Assembly: GCA_019594235.1 (NCBI GenBank)
Contig: JAFDTG010000095.1
Span: 1 to 5,962 of the forward strand
DNA length: 5,962 nt
DNA from: Candidatus Saliniplasma halalkaliphilum
GTDB lineage: Archaea > Thermoplasmatota > Thermoplasmata > Halarchaeoplasmatales > Halarchaeoplasmataceae
Direction of reading: 5' to 3'
The notes below the pieces were generated by a model, which saw nothing but the letters and a program-made list of their open reading frames with translations, was not told where the DNA came from and made no database searches. This document shows, one piece after another, positions 1 to 5,319 of this stretch; positions within the stretch are counted from its first letter, which is position 1, and every line of letters starts with the position of its first letter. Position numbers and translations under genes: made by a program.

Positions 1-131
1 GAGACGGCGAAATAATCTTAAAACCGATCAAATCCTTGAATAAATTGAAAGGCATAGATGAGATCGACGACGCATCTGAAATACTAAAAAAGACCAGAAA
101 AAGATGGGATGAGGAGTTCGAGGAAGGATGA
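1..131 (+). CDS. AbrB/MazE-type antitoxin (VapB), C-terminal part, 5' end outside window
   Basis: The frame beginning at base 3 is open from the left edge to a TGA at 129-131 and encodes the last 42 residues of a protein. It begins DGEIILKPI, which matches the last strand of an AbrB/MazE swapped-hairpin DNA-binding domain, where a 'G-x-I-x-I-K-P' ending is typical. A charged tail rich in E, K and R follows, of the kind that wraps the toxin. Antitoxins of this class bind and neutralise a PIN toxin and repress their own promoter. The stop codon overlaps the start of the PIN toxin gene in an ATGA junction, the usual antitoxin-toxin order. The DNA-binding domain itself lies mostly outside the window, so the family call rests on this short tail plus the neighbour. 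Confidence 0.72.
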   Translation, partial: DGEIILKPIKSLNKLKGIDEIDDASEILKKTRKRWDEEFEEG

Positions 132-502
132 GATACTTATTAGACACCATGGCCCTGCTGGCTTATTTCAATAACGAAGAAGGAGCGGATTTTGTTGAAG
201 AGGTTTTAGACAATAACAACGGTTTGTACATAAGTTCCATCACATTGACTGAAATATATTATATCTATACAAGAAGAGTTGATGAAGAAACTGCAGAAAA
301 AAGAATCGATCAGCTAAAATATAATCTAGATGTGGTTGTTATAGGGGAAGAAGAATCGATAAAGGCAGGAGTTCATAAAGTGAACAACGTTCCCATCGCT
401 GATGCTTTGATAGCTGCATGCGCAGAATCAGTAGATGCAACTATAGTTACGGCAGATGAACATTTTGATAAACTAGATGTTCCCGTTGTTAATTTTAGAT
501 AG
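128..502 (+). CDS. vapC: VapC-type PIN-domain ribonuclease toxin
   Basis: This is a complete 124-residue PIN-domain protein of normal VapC length. VapC toxins are Mg2+-dependent ribonucleases that block translation by cutting RNA, often tRNA or rRNA; the target here cannot be read from sequence. The acidic active-site set is intact: D6 in the N-terminal LLDTMALLAYF motif, E42 in SITLTEIYYIY, D92 in IADALIAACA and D110 in TADEHFD. The start ATG overlaps the antitoxin stop (ATGA), and a purine-rich GAGG at 120-123 can serve as ribosome binding site, so the two proteins are probably translationally coupled. The promoter must lie upstream of the window. The conserved catalytic residues suggest an active toxin rather than a decayed copy. 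Confidence 0.93.
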   Translation: MRYLLDTMALLAYFNNEEGADFVEEVLDNNNGLYISSITLTEIYYIYTRRVDEETAEKRIDQLKYNLDVVVIGEEESIKAGVHKVNNVPIADALIAACAESVDATIVTADEHFDKLDVPVVNFR

Positions 503-631
503 ACTTGTTATTATGGCAATTTATTATCATAATCGATTTAGGTAATAACGATTCCTTTAAATATCAACGCAATTTTTTCACAATTACTATAATAATAGTT
601 CAAGATATAGAGAACTCGATCCTGCGGTAAA

Positions 632-645
632 TCAATATATATTGA
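632..645 (+). promoter_or_regulatory. TATA box inside a 14-bp perfect palindrome, leaderless promoter for the 662 gene
   Basis: The sequence tcaatatatattga is its own reverse complement and contains an archaeal TATA-like core (about 635-643) centred 23 bases before the ATG at 662. No Shine-Dalgarno site lies between, so transcription probably begins at or next to the start codon. The palindrome may be no more than a symmetrical TATA box, or it may double as an operator. The rest of the 503-661 gap is AT-rich, with another TATA-like stretch at 556-564 and a T6 run at 573-578 that could end vapBC transcription. Confidence 0.55.
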
Positions 646-661
646 ACCATTAGATGATTTC

Positions 662-1153
662 ATGTTCCGGTCTAGGAAGTCAGCGGTTGTAGTTCTTCTT
701 ATCATCTTAATGATACTGTTCGTCTGGTACGGTTCGTTAAACCCAGAACCTGAGAAAGGACACTACCCAGGTTCGGAACATGTTGTTCAAGACCACGAAA
801 CTTACATCGGTGAAAAGGTGGACGTGGGAGGTAGAGTTGTGGAAACGGATCCGCTTACCATCGAAGTCGAGTATGGTGACGACTCTATATTGTTGGATAT
901 TTCCAACACTACAAAAGATGCCGATGAAGGCGATAGAATCAGCGTTTTCGGAACGTTAAATGAAGATTACACTATCACAGCTGAGAACGTTATTGTCAGA
1001 CCACTCATTAACTGGTACTACATGTACGGAATATCCGGAGCAGCGGCTATATGGTTATTGATTAGACTCATCAGTCACTGGAAGTACACGCCCACTGGCT
1101 TCAAACCTAGAGAAGAGCCGTTGAAAATCTTCAGGAGGGATGACCATGGCTGA
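662..1153 (+). CDS. Membrane-anchored OB-fold-like protein, function unknown
   Basis: This 163-residue protein has a hydrophobic helix at residues 7-23, a compact beta-rich domain at about 46-113 and a second hydrophobic helix at about 118-137. A short basic tail (HWKYTPTGFKPRE) follows. The middle domain runs 'YIGEKVDVGGRVVETDP', 'TIEVEYGDDSILLDI', 'EGDRISVFGTLNEDYTITAENVIV'. This is the strand and 'G-x-V'/'G-x-L' pattern of small OB folds, which bind nucleic acid or other ligands. Charge distribution suggests that the domain lies outside the cell and both ends inside. The start is supported by the TATA element 23 bases upstream. It overlaps the next gene by 8 bases, so the two form an operon. 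I recall a haloarchaeal protein of the same plan next to the same hydrolase-like gene, which suggests a conserved pair. No specific function can be assigned. Confidence 0.8.
   Translation: MFRSRKSAVVVLLIILMILFVWYGSLNPEPEKGHYPGSEHVVQDHETYIGEKVDVGGRVVETDPLTIEVEYGDDSILLDISNTTKDADEGDRISVFGTLNEDYTITAENVIVRPLINWYYMYGISGAAAIWLLIRLISHWKYTPTGFKPREEPLKIFRRDDHG
1134..1138 (+). promoter_or_regulatory. Shine-Dalgarno site that decides the start at 1146
   Basis: GGAGG lies 7 bases before ATG 1146 but only 1 base before the in-frame ATG at 1140, so it supports 1146 as the start. It lies inside the upstream coding region, as expected for a coupled operon. Confidence 0.7.
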
Positions 1154-1652
1154 CCTTTTAACCCATGTTTTCGTGGCCTTCAGTGTGGGAACATTACTCT
1201 CGTGGAAGTATAAGTGGATCAGCAGTAACTACATCACCATTATCATGCTGGGATCCGTACTACCTGACTTAACCCGGATCGGTTTGATACTGGAACCCGC
1301 TTTCATCGAAAAAGTATTCAATATCCCTTTTTCCTGGTCTCCACTGCACACTCTGGGCGGAGTCTTCATAATCATACTCGTACTCACCTTATCCGTAAAT
1401 AAAAAATACTCTAAACCGATCTTTCTACTTCTAGCACTGGGAGCTTTCACCCATCTCTTCTTGGATGCTCTATTACTGTCCACAACAGGCTACTCGTACC
1501 CGATGTTTTTTCCCATAACCATTTACAACCCACCGACACCCGGCCTTTACCTGAGCACAGATATATGGCCGTCGATAGTCTCTGGACTCGCAGCACTCTT
1601 GATATGGCATATAGATAGATCATCCCACATCAAGGAAAAATTATTTAAATGA
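1146..1652 (+). CDS. Multi-pass membrane protein, metal-dependent hydrolase of YbcI/DUF457-like type
   Basis: With the start at 1146 this is a 168-residue membrane protein of four to five helices (roughly 4-20, 30-47, 68-84, 91-110, 143-155). Conserved polar residues fit the DUF457/YbcI family: H7 in LLTHVF, P40-D41 in SVLPDL, H68 in SPLHTLGG and H103 with D107 in FTHLFLDALL. These His and Asp residues could bind a metal at the membrane; members are often annotated as membrane-bound metal-dependent hydrolases, but their substrate is unknown. The loop TIYNPPTPGLYLSTDIWP closely matches haloarchaeal homologues as I recall them. An alternative ATG at 1140 would add two residues but is too close to the GGAGG. 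The gene shares a transcript with the OB-fold-like protein before it, which may supply an accessory outer domain. Confidence 0.82.
   Translation: MADLLTHVFVAFSVGTLLSWKYKWISSNYITIIMLGSVLPDLTRIGLILEPAFIEKVFNIPFSWSPLHTLGGVFIIILVLTLSVNKKYSKPIFLLLALGAFTHLFLDALLLSTTGYSYPMFFPITIYNPPTPGLYLSTDIWPSIVSGLAALLIWHIDRSSHIKEKLFK
1641..1649 (+). promoter_or_regulatory. TATA-like element, probable promoter of the DASS transporter gene
   Basis: TTATTTAAA lies at the very end of the preceding gene, about 55 bases before ATG 1701. Initiation about 25 bases downstream would give a leader of roughly 30 bases, which has room for the ribosome binding site at 1689-1692 (GGAG, 8 bases before the ATG). The element also encodes the last residues of the upstream gene, so read-through from the 662 promoter is an alternative. 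Confidence 0.4.
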
Positions 1653-1700
1653 TTCAGTTTAGACCGGAGCCCTGATGAAAACCGTCATGGAGAAGGAAGG

Positions 1701-3110
1701 ATGCCCGAAATCGATAGAAAGTTGAACACGATAATAGTCATCTTCCTTATAGGTGTCATAATCACATTCTTACCGTTTCCGGAACAGTTCAGTACCGATG
1801 CTAAGATCATGATCGCTATCGCCTTCGTGGCAGCTGCACTATGGGTCACCGAATCTTTACCTATACCTGTGACAGCCATGCTTGTGATATTACTTCAGGG
1901 TATCTTTGGAATACAATCTTTTCCAGAAGCCTTGTCTTTTATCGCTCACCCGGTCAACATTCTATTAGTTGCTGGATTCGTCATTGCAGCCGGGCTTAAG
2001 AAATACGATATCGACAGAAGGATAGGCCTCCGCTTCATATCTCTCATGGGAGAACGGACCGACAGACTTACCTTAGGCGTTATGGCTGGTACCGCTTTTC
2101 TATCGATGTGGATCTCTAACACCGCAGCTACAGCCATAATGATACCGATAGGGATAGGGATATTGAAAAAGGCCAAGGATTACCCGAAGGGTACTCACAT
2201 GGGTAAGGCCATGATAATAGGTATAGCCTTCGCTGCAAATATCGGCGGTATGGGTACTCCCGTGGGAACACCACCGGTACCGATAACTATAGCTTTTCTA
2301 GAAGATATCGCAGGTATAAGTATCTCTTTCTTCGATTGGATAATCAGAGCGGTACCACTTCTTGTGATCCTCATACCTCTTTCCTGGAAACTGATAACTA
2401 CCGTTTACAAACCCGAGGTCGAGAGGATAGAAGGCGGATTGGAAGATGTCAAAAAAGAACTTAAAGATATAGGACCTTTGAATCGAGATCAAAAACACGT
2501 TCTGGCACTGTTCGGTATAGCACTAGCACTATGGTTGGCAGATGCAATCAACTTTCAATTCTTACCGGATGATTGGCTTTACATAGCTTCTTTGATCATC
2601 TGTTTCATGTTCGTGTTTCCAAAAGTGGGTGTTTTGGATTGGAAAGAGGCTACCAGTGAGATAAGCTGGGGTATATTGATACTGGTAGGAGGAGGTTTAG
2701 CTTTAGGTTCAGGATTACAAGTTACCGGCGTCATCGATATAATCGCTAACAACCTAGAATTCTTCCTGGCGGATGCTGGTCTATTACTTGTTATAGCTAC
2801 CATAGGTTTCGTCACAGCTTTCAGCATCACTTTGTTTTCCAGCTTAACAGCCACTTCCAGTACCTTCGTACCCGTGGCTATCGCATTAGCTTTCAAACTA
2901 GATATCAGCCCTACTCTACTCGCCTTTGTAGCCGGTGTAGCCGCTTGTTTCGCATTCCTTTTGCCGGCCAACACACCTCCCAACGCCATCGCATACAGCA
3001 GTGATTACTTCAGAACCTTGGATATGACAAAAGCCGGAGTACTGTTAACGATAGTATGTGTGTCAGCACTGGTAGTAGTGGCGTTCTTATTCTGGGCACC
3101 ATTTTTCTAA
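1701..3110 (+). CDS. DASS/SLC13-family anion (dicarboxylate or sulfate) transporter
   Basis: This 469-residue multi-helix protein is about the usual length for the divalent anion:sodium symporter family, which imports dicarboxylates, citrate, sulfate or phosphate across the membrane. Family landmarks are WVTESLPIPVTAM (48-60), the first SNT carboxylate/sodium motif at 139-141 within ISNTAATAIMIPI, GGMGTPVGTPP (182-192), GGGLALGSGLQVTG (330-343) and LPANTPPNAI (421-430). The two halves show the expected inverted duplication. The second SNT motif is altered: FSSLTATSST at 379-388 has S-L-T at 381-383 where the family usually has S-N-T, so the asparagine of one binding hairpin is lost. The first hairpin loop also reads GTPPVPI rather than GTPPN. 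The substrate cannot be predicted. The charged cytoplasmic segment at 238-266 is typical of the central loop. The gene stands alone and converges with the next one. Confidence 0.92.
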   Translation: MPEIDRKLNTIIVIFLIGVIITFLPFPEQFSTDAKIMIAIAFVAAALWVTESLPIPVTAMLVILLQGIFGIQSFPEALSFIAHPVNILLVAGFVIAAGLKKYDIDRRIGLRFISLMGERTDRLTLGVMAGTAFLSMWISNTAATAIMIPIGIGILKKAKDYPKGTHMGKAMIIGIAFAANIGGMGTPVGTPPVPITIAFLEDIAGISISFFDWIIRAVPLLVILIPLSWKLITTVYKPEVERIEGGLEDVKKELKDIGPLNRDQKHVLALFGIALALWLADAINFQFLPDDWLYIASLIICFMFVFPKVGVLDWKEATSEISWGILILVGGGLALGSGLQVTGVIDIIANNLEFFLADAGLLLVIATIGFVTAFSITLFSSLTATSSTFVPVAIALAFKLDISPTLLAFVAGVAACFAFLLPANTPPNAIAYSSDYFRTLDMTKAGVLLTIVCVSALVVVAFLFWAPFF

Positions 3111-3115
3111 AATCG

Positions 3116-3670
3116 CTATTTAAATCTATCTTTGACCTTTTCCCTCAACTTCTCTTCTGAGATGTTCACGGTCAGCGCATAACGACCTTCGCTTATACGT
3201 TCTAGATTAACGGAGAAGTCCTCCGTGTCAAAATAGTATGGGTTGAATTTCAGCATTATATGTTTGTATATGGACTTCTCCATCTTCCTCAGAGATTTTA
3301 TGCATCCTACCGCGACTAACCTTTCGATATCCTTCGTAGCTTCGCCTAGGTCCTTTGTCGGACTCTTACCGTTAGCGATGTTATGCACGGAATCAACGAG
3401 TTTGTTTTCCGCATCTTTTAATTCTTCTCGAGCACCGTTGAAATCCTCTTCTACATCCGTAGTTTTCATACAGGCGTCTTCAGAAGTTTTTTCTTTGATA
3501 TCTTCATCTTCATCGTCGTCCATGGGCATCCATTTTTCGTATTCATCCACGGACTCTTTATGCGGTGTAGTATCCTCTAAGAACTTTGCAAGAACGTGTG
3601 AGAACAGTACGACCTCATGCCAGTCACCCTGAAATCTTACGCCGGAGTTTATCTGCTGGATCTGTTTCAT
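3116..3670 (-). CDS. DUF5828-like protein, function unknown
   Basis: This 184-residue soluble protein has no membrane segment or signal peptide. Its N-terminal part (residues 12-50) contains FQGDWHEVVLFSHVLAKF and EYEKWMP, followed by a strongly acidic stretch (51-58, DDDEDEDI) and EKTSEDACM. A charged helical centre (73-135) includes the likely coiled-coil segment FNGAREELKDAENKL. The C-terminal part has NPYYFDTEDFSVNLERI (143-159) and a final strand-helix. The order of W-x-x-VV, the E-x-W-x-P region, 'EKTxExA', the Lys/Glu-rich helices and 'PYYFDxxxxSxNL' matches my memory of the haloarchaeal DUF5828 family, for which no role is known. The start at 3670 is supported by a TATA element 28 bases upstream and no Shine-Dalgarno site. 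It ends 5 bases from the transporter gene, tail to tail. Confidence 0.75.
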   Translation of the reverse strand: MKQIQQINSGVRFQGDWHEVVLFSHVLAKFLEDTTPHKESVDEYEKWMPMDDDEDEDIKEKTSEDACMKTTDVEEDFNGAREELKDAENKLVDSVHNIANGKSPTKDLGEATKDIERLVAVGCIKSLRKMEKSIYKHIMLKFNPYYFDTEDFSVNLERISEGRYALTVNISEEKLREKVKDRFK

Positions 3671-3692
3671 TTACAATACATGAATTCAGGAA

Positions 3693-3702
3693 CTTTATAT
3701 AA
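3693..3702 (-). promoter_or_regulatory. TATA box for the minus-strand DUF5828-like gene
   Basis: Read on the minus strand this is TTATATAAAG, a near-consensus archaeal TATA box centred about 28 bases before the ATG at 3670. No Shine-Dalgarno site follows, so the message is probably leaderless. It shares the 99-base divergent region with the promoter of the 3770 gene. Confidence 0.65.
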
Positions 3703-3736
3703 TGATTTTGTGGATTTAAACAACTTTCTTCCAAAA

Positions 3737-3745
3737 CTTTTATGT
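3737..3745 (+). promoter_or_regulatory. TATA box for the prepilin-like operon
   Basis: CTTTTATGT, preceded by the purine-rich ccaaaa that could act as a BRE, is centred about 28 bases before the ATG at 3770. There is no Shine-Dalgarno site before that ATG. This is the main reason to place the gene start at 3770 rather than at the in-frame ATG at 3617, which lies inside the divergent gene. Confidence 0.6.
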
Positions 3746-3769
3746 AACGAATTCTTCTGTGGCACCGAG

Positions 3770-4261
3770 ATGTTCGAAAATAGAGACTTGGTTTCTGATA
3801 ACCGCGGTGACATACTGGGACTACCTATGGACATGTTGATAATCTCGATAATCATGCTCATATCGATACCGCTTATATTCTCTTATTCGTCCATGTACAT
3901 TCAAAGGCAGATAGAATCGGACCTCAGGATAGAACTGGATAAGCTGGTGAATACATTCGAGGAGATCGTGGAAGCAGAACAGGGCAACCGCAGGACGTTT
4001 TCATTGAATTTCAACGATCATCCTTTAGCAAGACTTTCATACGTAAGATTAGGTGGGGATAGTCATCACCTTAGAACGACTATAAGGTACAGGTTCAGGG
4101 ATAGACCCGAGGTAGTGATGAGTTTGGACGGCTTAGTCGTATCAGCTATAGAGGGTGAGGAGTTCGTAAGTGTAGATATCCCTCTCGATGGGAGTACGGT
4201 TTTGATAGAGAGTTCGAACAATGAACGGATGGATTTTGTACAACTTTCGGTGGGAGAATGA
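3770..4261 (+). CDS. Prepilin-like single-span membrane protein, first of a tandem pair
   Basis: With the start at 3770 this is a 163-residue protein. A short polar leader ends in R12-G13-D14-I15, which fits the archaeal class III (prepilin peptidase) cleavage pattern of a basic residue and glycine before the cut. A hydrophobic helix follows at about 19-39, continuous with a charged amphipathic helix (40-70), then a beta-rich domain (75-163), probably outside the membrane. This is the plan of type IV pilin-like proteins, but I do not recognise the precise family. Residues 74-97 align with residues 69-92 of the downstream protein (pattern 'x-SLNF...LARLSYVRLGGD' against 'x-IELEL...FASLDYVELGDT'), so the two are paralogues. 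The stop overlaps the next start in an ATGA junction. The longer reading from 3617 would run back through the divergent promoters and is rejected. Confidence 0.75.
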   Translation: MFENRDLVSDNRGDILGLPMDMLIISIIMLISIPLIFSYSSMYIQRQIESDLRIELDKLVNTFEEIVEAEQGNRRTFSLNFNDHPLARLSYVRLGGDSHHLRTTIRYRFRDRPEVVMSLDGLVVSAIEGEEFVSVDIPLDGSTVLIESSNNERMDFVQLSVGE

Positions 4262-4761
4262 ATCTAAGTAGGTCTAACAGTGGGATCATGGAACTTCCTT
4301 TTAAACTAGTGATAATGATGCTGCTGATGGGATTGGTGATACCGACGGTTGCAGTGGGTTATCGCGGCGTATCTCGTATCAGGTATCAAGAAAAAGTTCG
4401 AAACGAGCTTCAAGATCTGGTAGTGTTCTCTAGAAAATTGATGCAGGAAGGTGATCTATCCAGTATGACCATAGAATTAGAATTGACTGGAAATTATTTT
4501 GCAAGTTTAGACTACGTTGAACTTGGAGACACCTTAGGTGAAAAAGAATGGATGATAAATTACAAACTATCCTGGAGGGAACATGAAGATCATATCACAT
4601 CAATTGACCCACTTGTGAGGTTGACTTCACCGGACAACAGCACCTTCCGTCTCACAGCCGGATCACAACGGTTGAAACTCACACATATATTTACGGAAAA
4701 TACTTCTTTTGTAGTCGTCAGTGATCTAAACGAAAATATCGATCGTTCCGTATTCACTTAA
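4258..4761 (+). CDS. Prepilin-like single-span membrane protein, second of a tandem pair
   Basis: This 167-residue protein has the same architecture as its upstream neighbour: a polar leader (MNLSRSNSG), a hydrophobic helix at about 14-34 beginning IMELPFKL, an amphipathic helix at about 36-62, and a beta-rich C-terminal domain (69-158). The leader ends S8-G9-I10-M11, a weaker match to the prepilin peptidase site because the residue before glycine is serine, though R5 is near. E12 at the third mature position is a possible counterpart of the pilin glutamate. The ATG overlaps the previous stop (ATGA), and a GGTGG at 4249-4253 can serve as ribosome binding site, so the pair is probably co-translated and may form a heteromer as minor pilins or a surface complex. 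It overlaps the 3' end of the minus-strand DUF488 gene by 8 bases. Confidence 0.78.
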   Translation: MNLSRSNSGIMELPFKLVIMMLLMGLVIPTVAVGYRGVSRIRYQEKVRNELQDLVVFSRKLMQEGDLSSMTIELELTGNYFASLDYVELGDTLGEKEWMINYKLSWREHEDHITSIDPLVRLTSPDNSTFRLTAGSQRLKLTHIFTENTSFVVVSDLNENIDRSVFT

Positions 4762-5188
4762 AATCTTCAAGAGATCTTTTTTTCCAACTCCCACCTTTAC
4801 CTATGTGTACGACCTCCCATCCCTCTTCTTCCAACCTATCTGAGATGAACCGTCGGTGACACTGGGACGGGTCTTTCTCAAGGCACATCATGGCAGTGGT
4901 TCCGTCTCCCGCTAAATTTTTCAACTTCTTGTAAGATGACTTCCATCTGTCCGACAGCATGGTTTCTTTGTAATCTTCGTCCCCTAACCCTCCTAAACCA
5001 GGGAGGTGTTTGTACATGACACTCCTCTTGAAGAGGGTATCTTTGAGATTCTTTTTACTGAAATCCTGCATCTTCGAAGTCGGGTAAGAGCGGACGTCTA
5101 CAAGGTGATCTATATCGTACTTTTTTAACAGATTTAAGAAATCGTCGATGGTCCGACCCTGGTAACCGATGGTAGATATTTTCTTCAC
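4754..5188 (-). CDS. DUF488 family protein
   Basis: This 144-residue soluble protein shows all the DUF488 landmarks: STIGYQGRTIDDFLNLL at the N-terminus (5-21), LVDVRSYPTSK (29-39), Y59-K-H-L-P-G-L-G-G (to 67), and MMCLEKDPSQCHR (100-112) with C102, E104, C110, H111 and R112, then EEEGWEVVHIG (120-130). The conserved Asp, Arg, Cys and His residues suggest a catalytic or metal site, but the family's biochemical role is not established to my knowledge. Length is slightly short but complete. The start codon is GTG at 5188, which begins MKKISTIGY as homologues do; no Shine-Dalgarno site precedes it and a TATA box lies 24 bases upstream. It is transcribed divergently from the ribbon-helix-helix regulator and may be under its control. 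Confidence 0.92.
   Translation of the reverse strand: MKKISTIGYQGRTIDDFLNLLKKYDIDHLVDVRSYPTSKMQDFSKKNLKDTLFKRSVMYKHLPGLGGLGDEDYKETMLSDRWKSSYKKLKNLAGDGTTAMMCLEKDPSQCHRRFISDRLEEEGWEVVHIGKGGSWKKRSLEDFK
4763..4783 (+). terminator. Candidate terminator of the prepilin-like operon
   Basis: A small stem (ATCTT paired with GAGAT across a CAA loop, one G-T wobble) is followed within two bases by a run of seven T on the plus strand at 4777-4783. The T run starts about 15 bases after the stop codon. T runs on the non-template strand are the main archaeal termination signal. It lies inside the DUF488 coding region, where it encodes the lysine pair near the C-terminus. Confidence 0.45.
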
Positions 5189-5207
5189 GATCGTTTATGA
5201 CTGTCTA

Positions 5208-5216
5208 GATATATAG
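5208..5216 (-). promoter_or_regulatory. TATA box for the DUF488 gene
   Basis: On the minus strand this reads CTATATATC, centred 24 bases before the GTG start at 5188, which suggests a leaderless transcript. It touches the inverted repeat at 5214-5231, so a protein bound there would block TBP/TFB access. Confidence 0.55.
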
Positions 5217-5231
5217 ATTTTGAGAAATCTA
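5214..5231. repeat. 7-bp inverted repeat, possible operator in divergent region
   Basis: tagattt and aaatcta are exact inverted copies separated by tgag. A second inverted pair, ctagat (5205-5210) and atctag (5227-5232), is nested with it. The repeat sits between the divergent promoters of the DUF488 and ribbon-helix-helix genes and overlaps the edge of the DUF488 TATA box, a fitting place for an operator. Ribbon-helix-helix proteins bind short palindromic half-sites as dimers, so the adjacent regulator is the obvious candidate, by inference only. Confidence 0.45.
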
Positions 5232-5236
5232 GCGAA

Positions 5237-5249
5237 ATTATTAAATAAT
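5237..5249 (+). promoter_or_regulatory. Palindromic TATA-like element before the ribbon-helix-helix gene
   Basis: attatt and aataat form a perfect 13-base palindrome around a central A, and the centre (ATTAAATA) resembles an archaeal TATA box. Initiation about 25 bases downstream, near 5268, would give a leader of about 50 bases before the GTG at 5320, which fits that gene having a strong Shine-Dalgarno site. The palindrome may also serve as a regulator site. Confidence 0.45.
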
Positions 5250-5306
5250 GTGTGTTTCATATGCCTGTGCGACAAAAGGGGTACAATAGATATCGAAAAG
5301 CGCACA

Positions 5307-5314
5307 AAGGAGGT
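5307..5314 (+). promoter_or_regulatory. Strong Shine-Dalgarno site for the GTG start at 5320
   Basis: AAGGAGGT is a near-perfect match to the 3' end of 16S rRNA and lies 5 bases before GTG 5320. It is the strongest ribosome binding site in the window and fixes the start of the ribbon-helix-helix gene. Confidence 0.85.
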
Positions 5315-5319
5315 AGAAA

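Noticed and set aside
531..553. Inverted repeat aatcg...cgatt after vapC
   Set aside because: Only five bases pair exactly, with a long spacer in AT-rich DNA; no T run follows closely, so neither terminator nor operator is supported.
556..564. Second TATA-like site (TTTAAATAT) before the 662 gene
   Set aside because: It lies about 100 bases before the start and is followed by a T6 run. The TATA element at 635-643 has the better spacing, so this one is not called as a promoter.
1229..1483. Minus-strand 84-codon frame within the hydrolase-like gene
   Set aside because: It is an antisense shadow of a membrane protein with conserved motifs, with no promoter or ribosome site of its own.
2579..2989. 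Minus-strand 136-codon frame within the transporter gene
   Set aside because: It is antisense to the transporter's conserved C-terminal half, has low-complexity Ala/Lys/Thr composition and shows no recognisable domain.
3243..3632. Plus-strand 129-codon frame, rich in serine
   Set aside because: It lies entirely antisense to the well-supported DUF5828-like gene, and its composition (Ser, Phe and Thr runs opposite Glu/Asp/Lys codons) is that of a mirror frame.
3617..3769. N-terminal extension of the first prepilin-like gene from the ATG at 3617
   Set aside because: It would overlap the start of the divergent DUF5828-like gene and cross both promoters. The ATG at 3770 has a TATA box at the right distance and gives a leader that matches the paralogous downstream protein.
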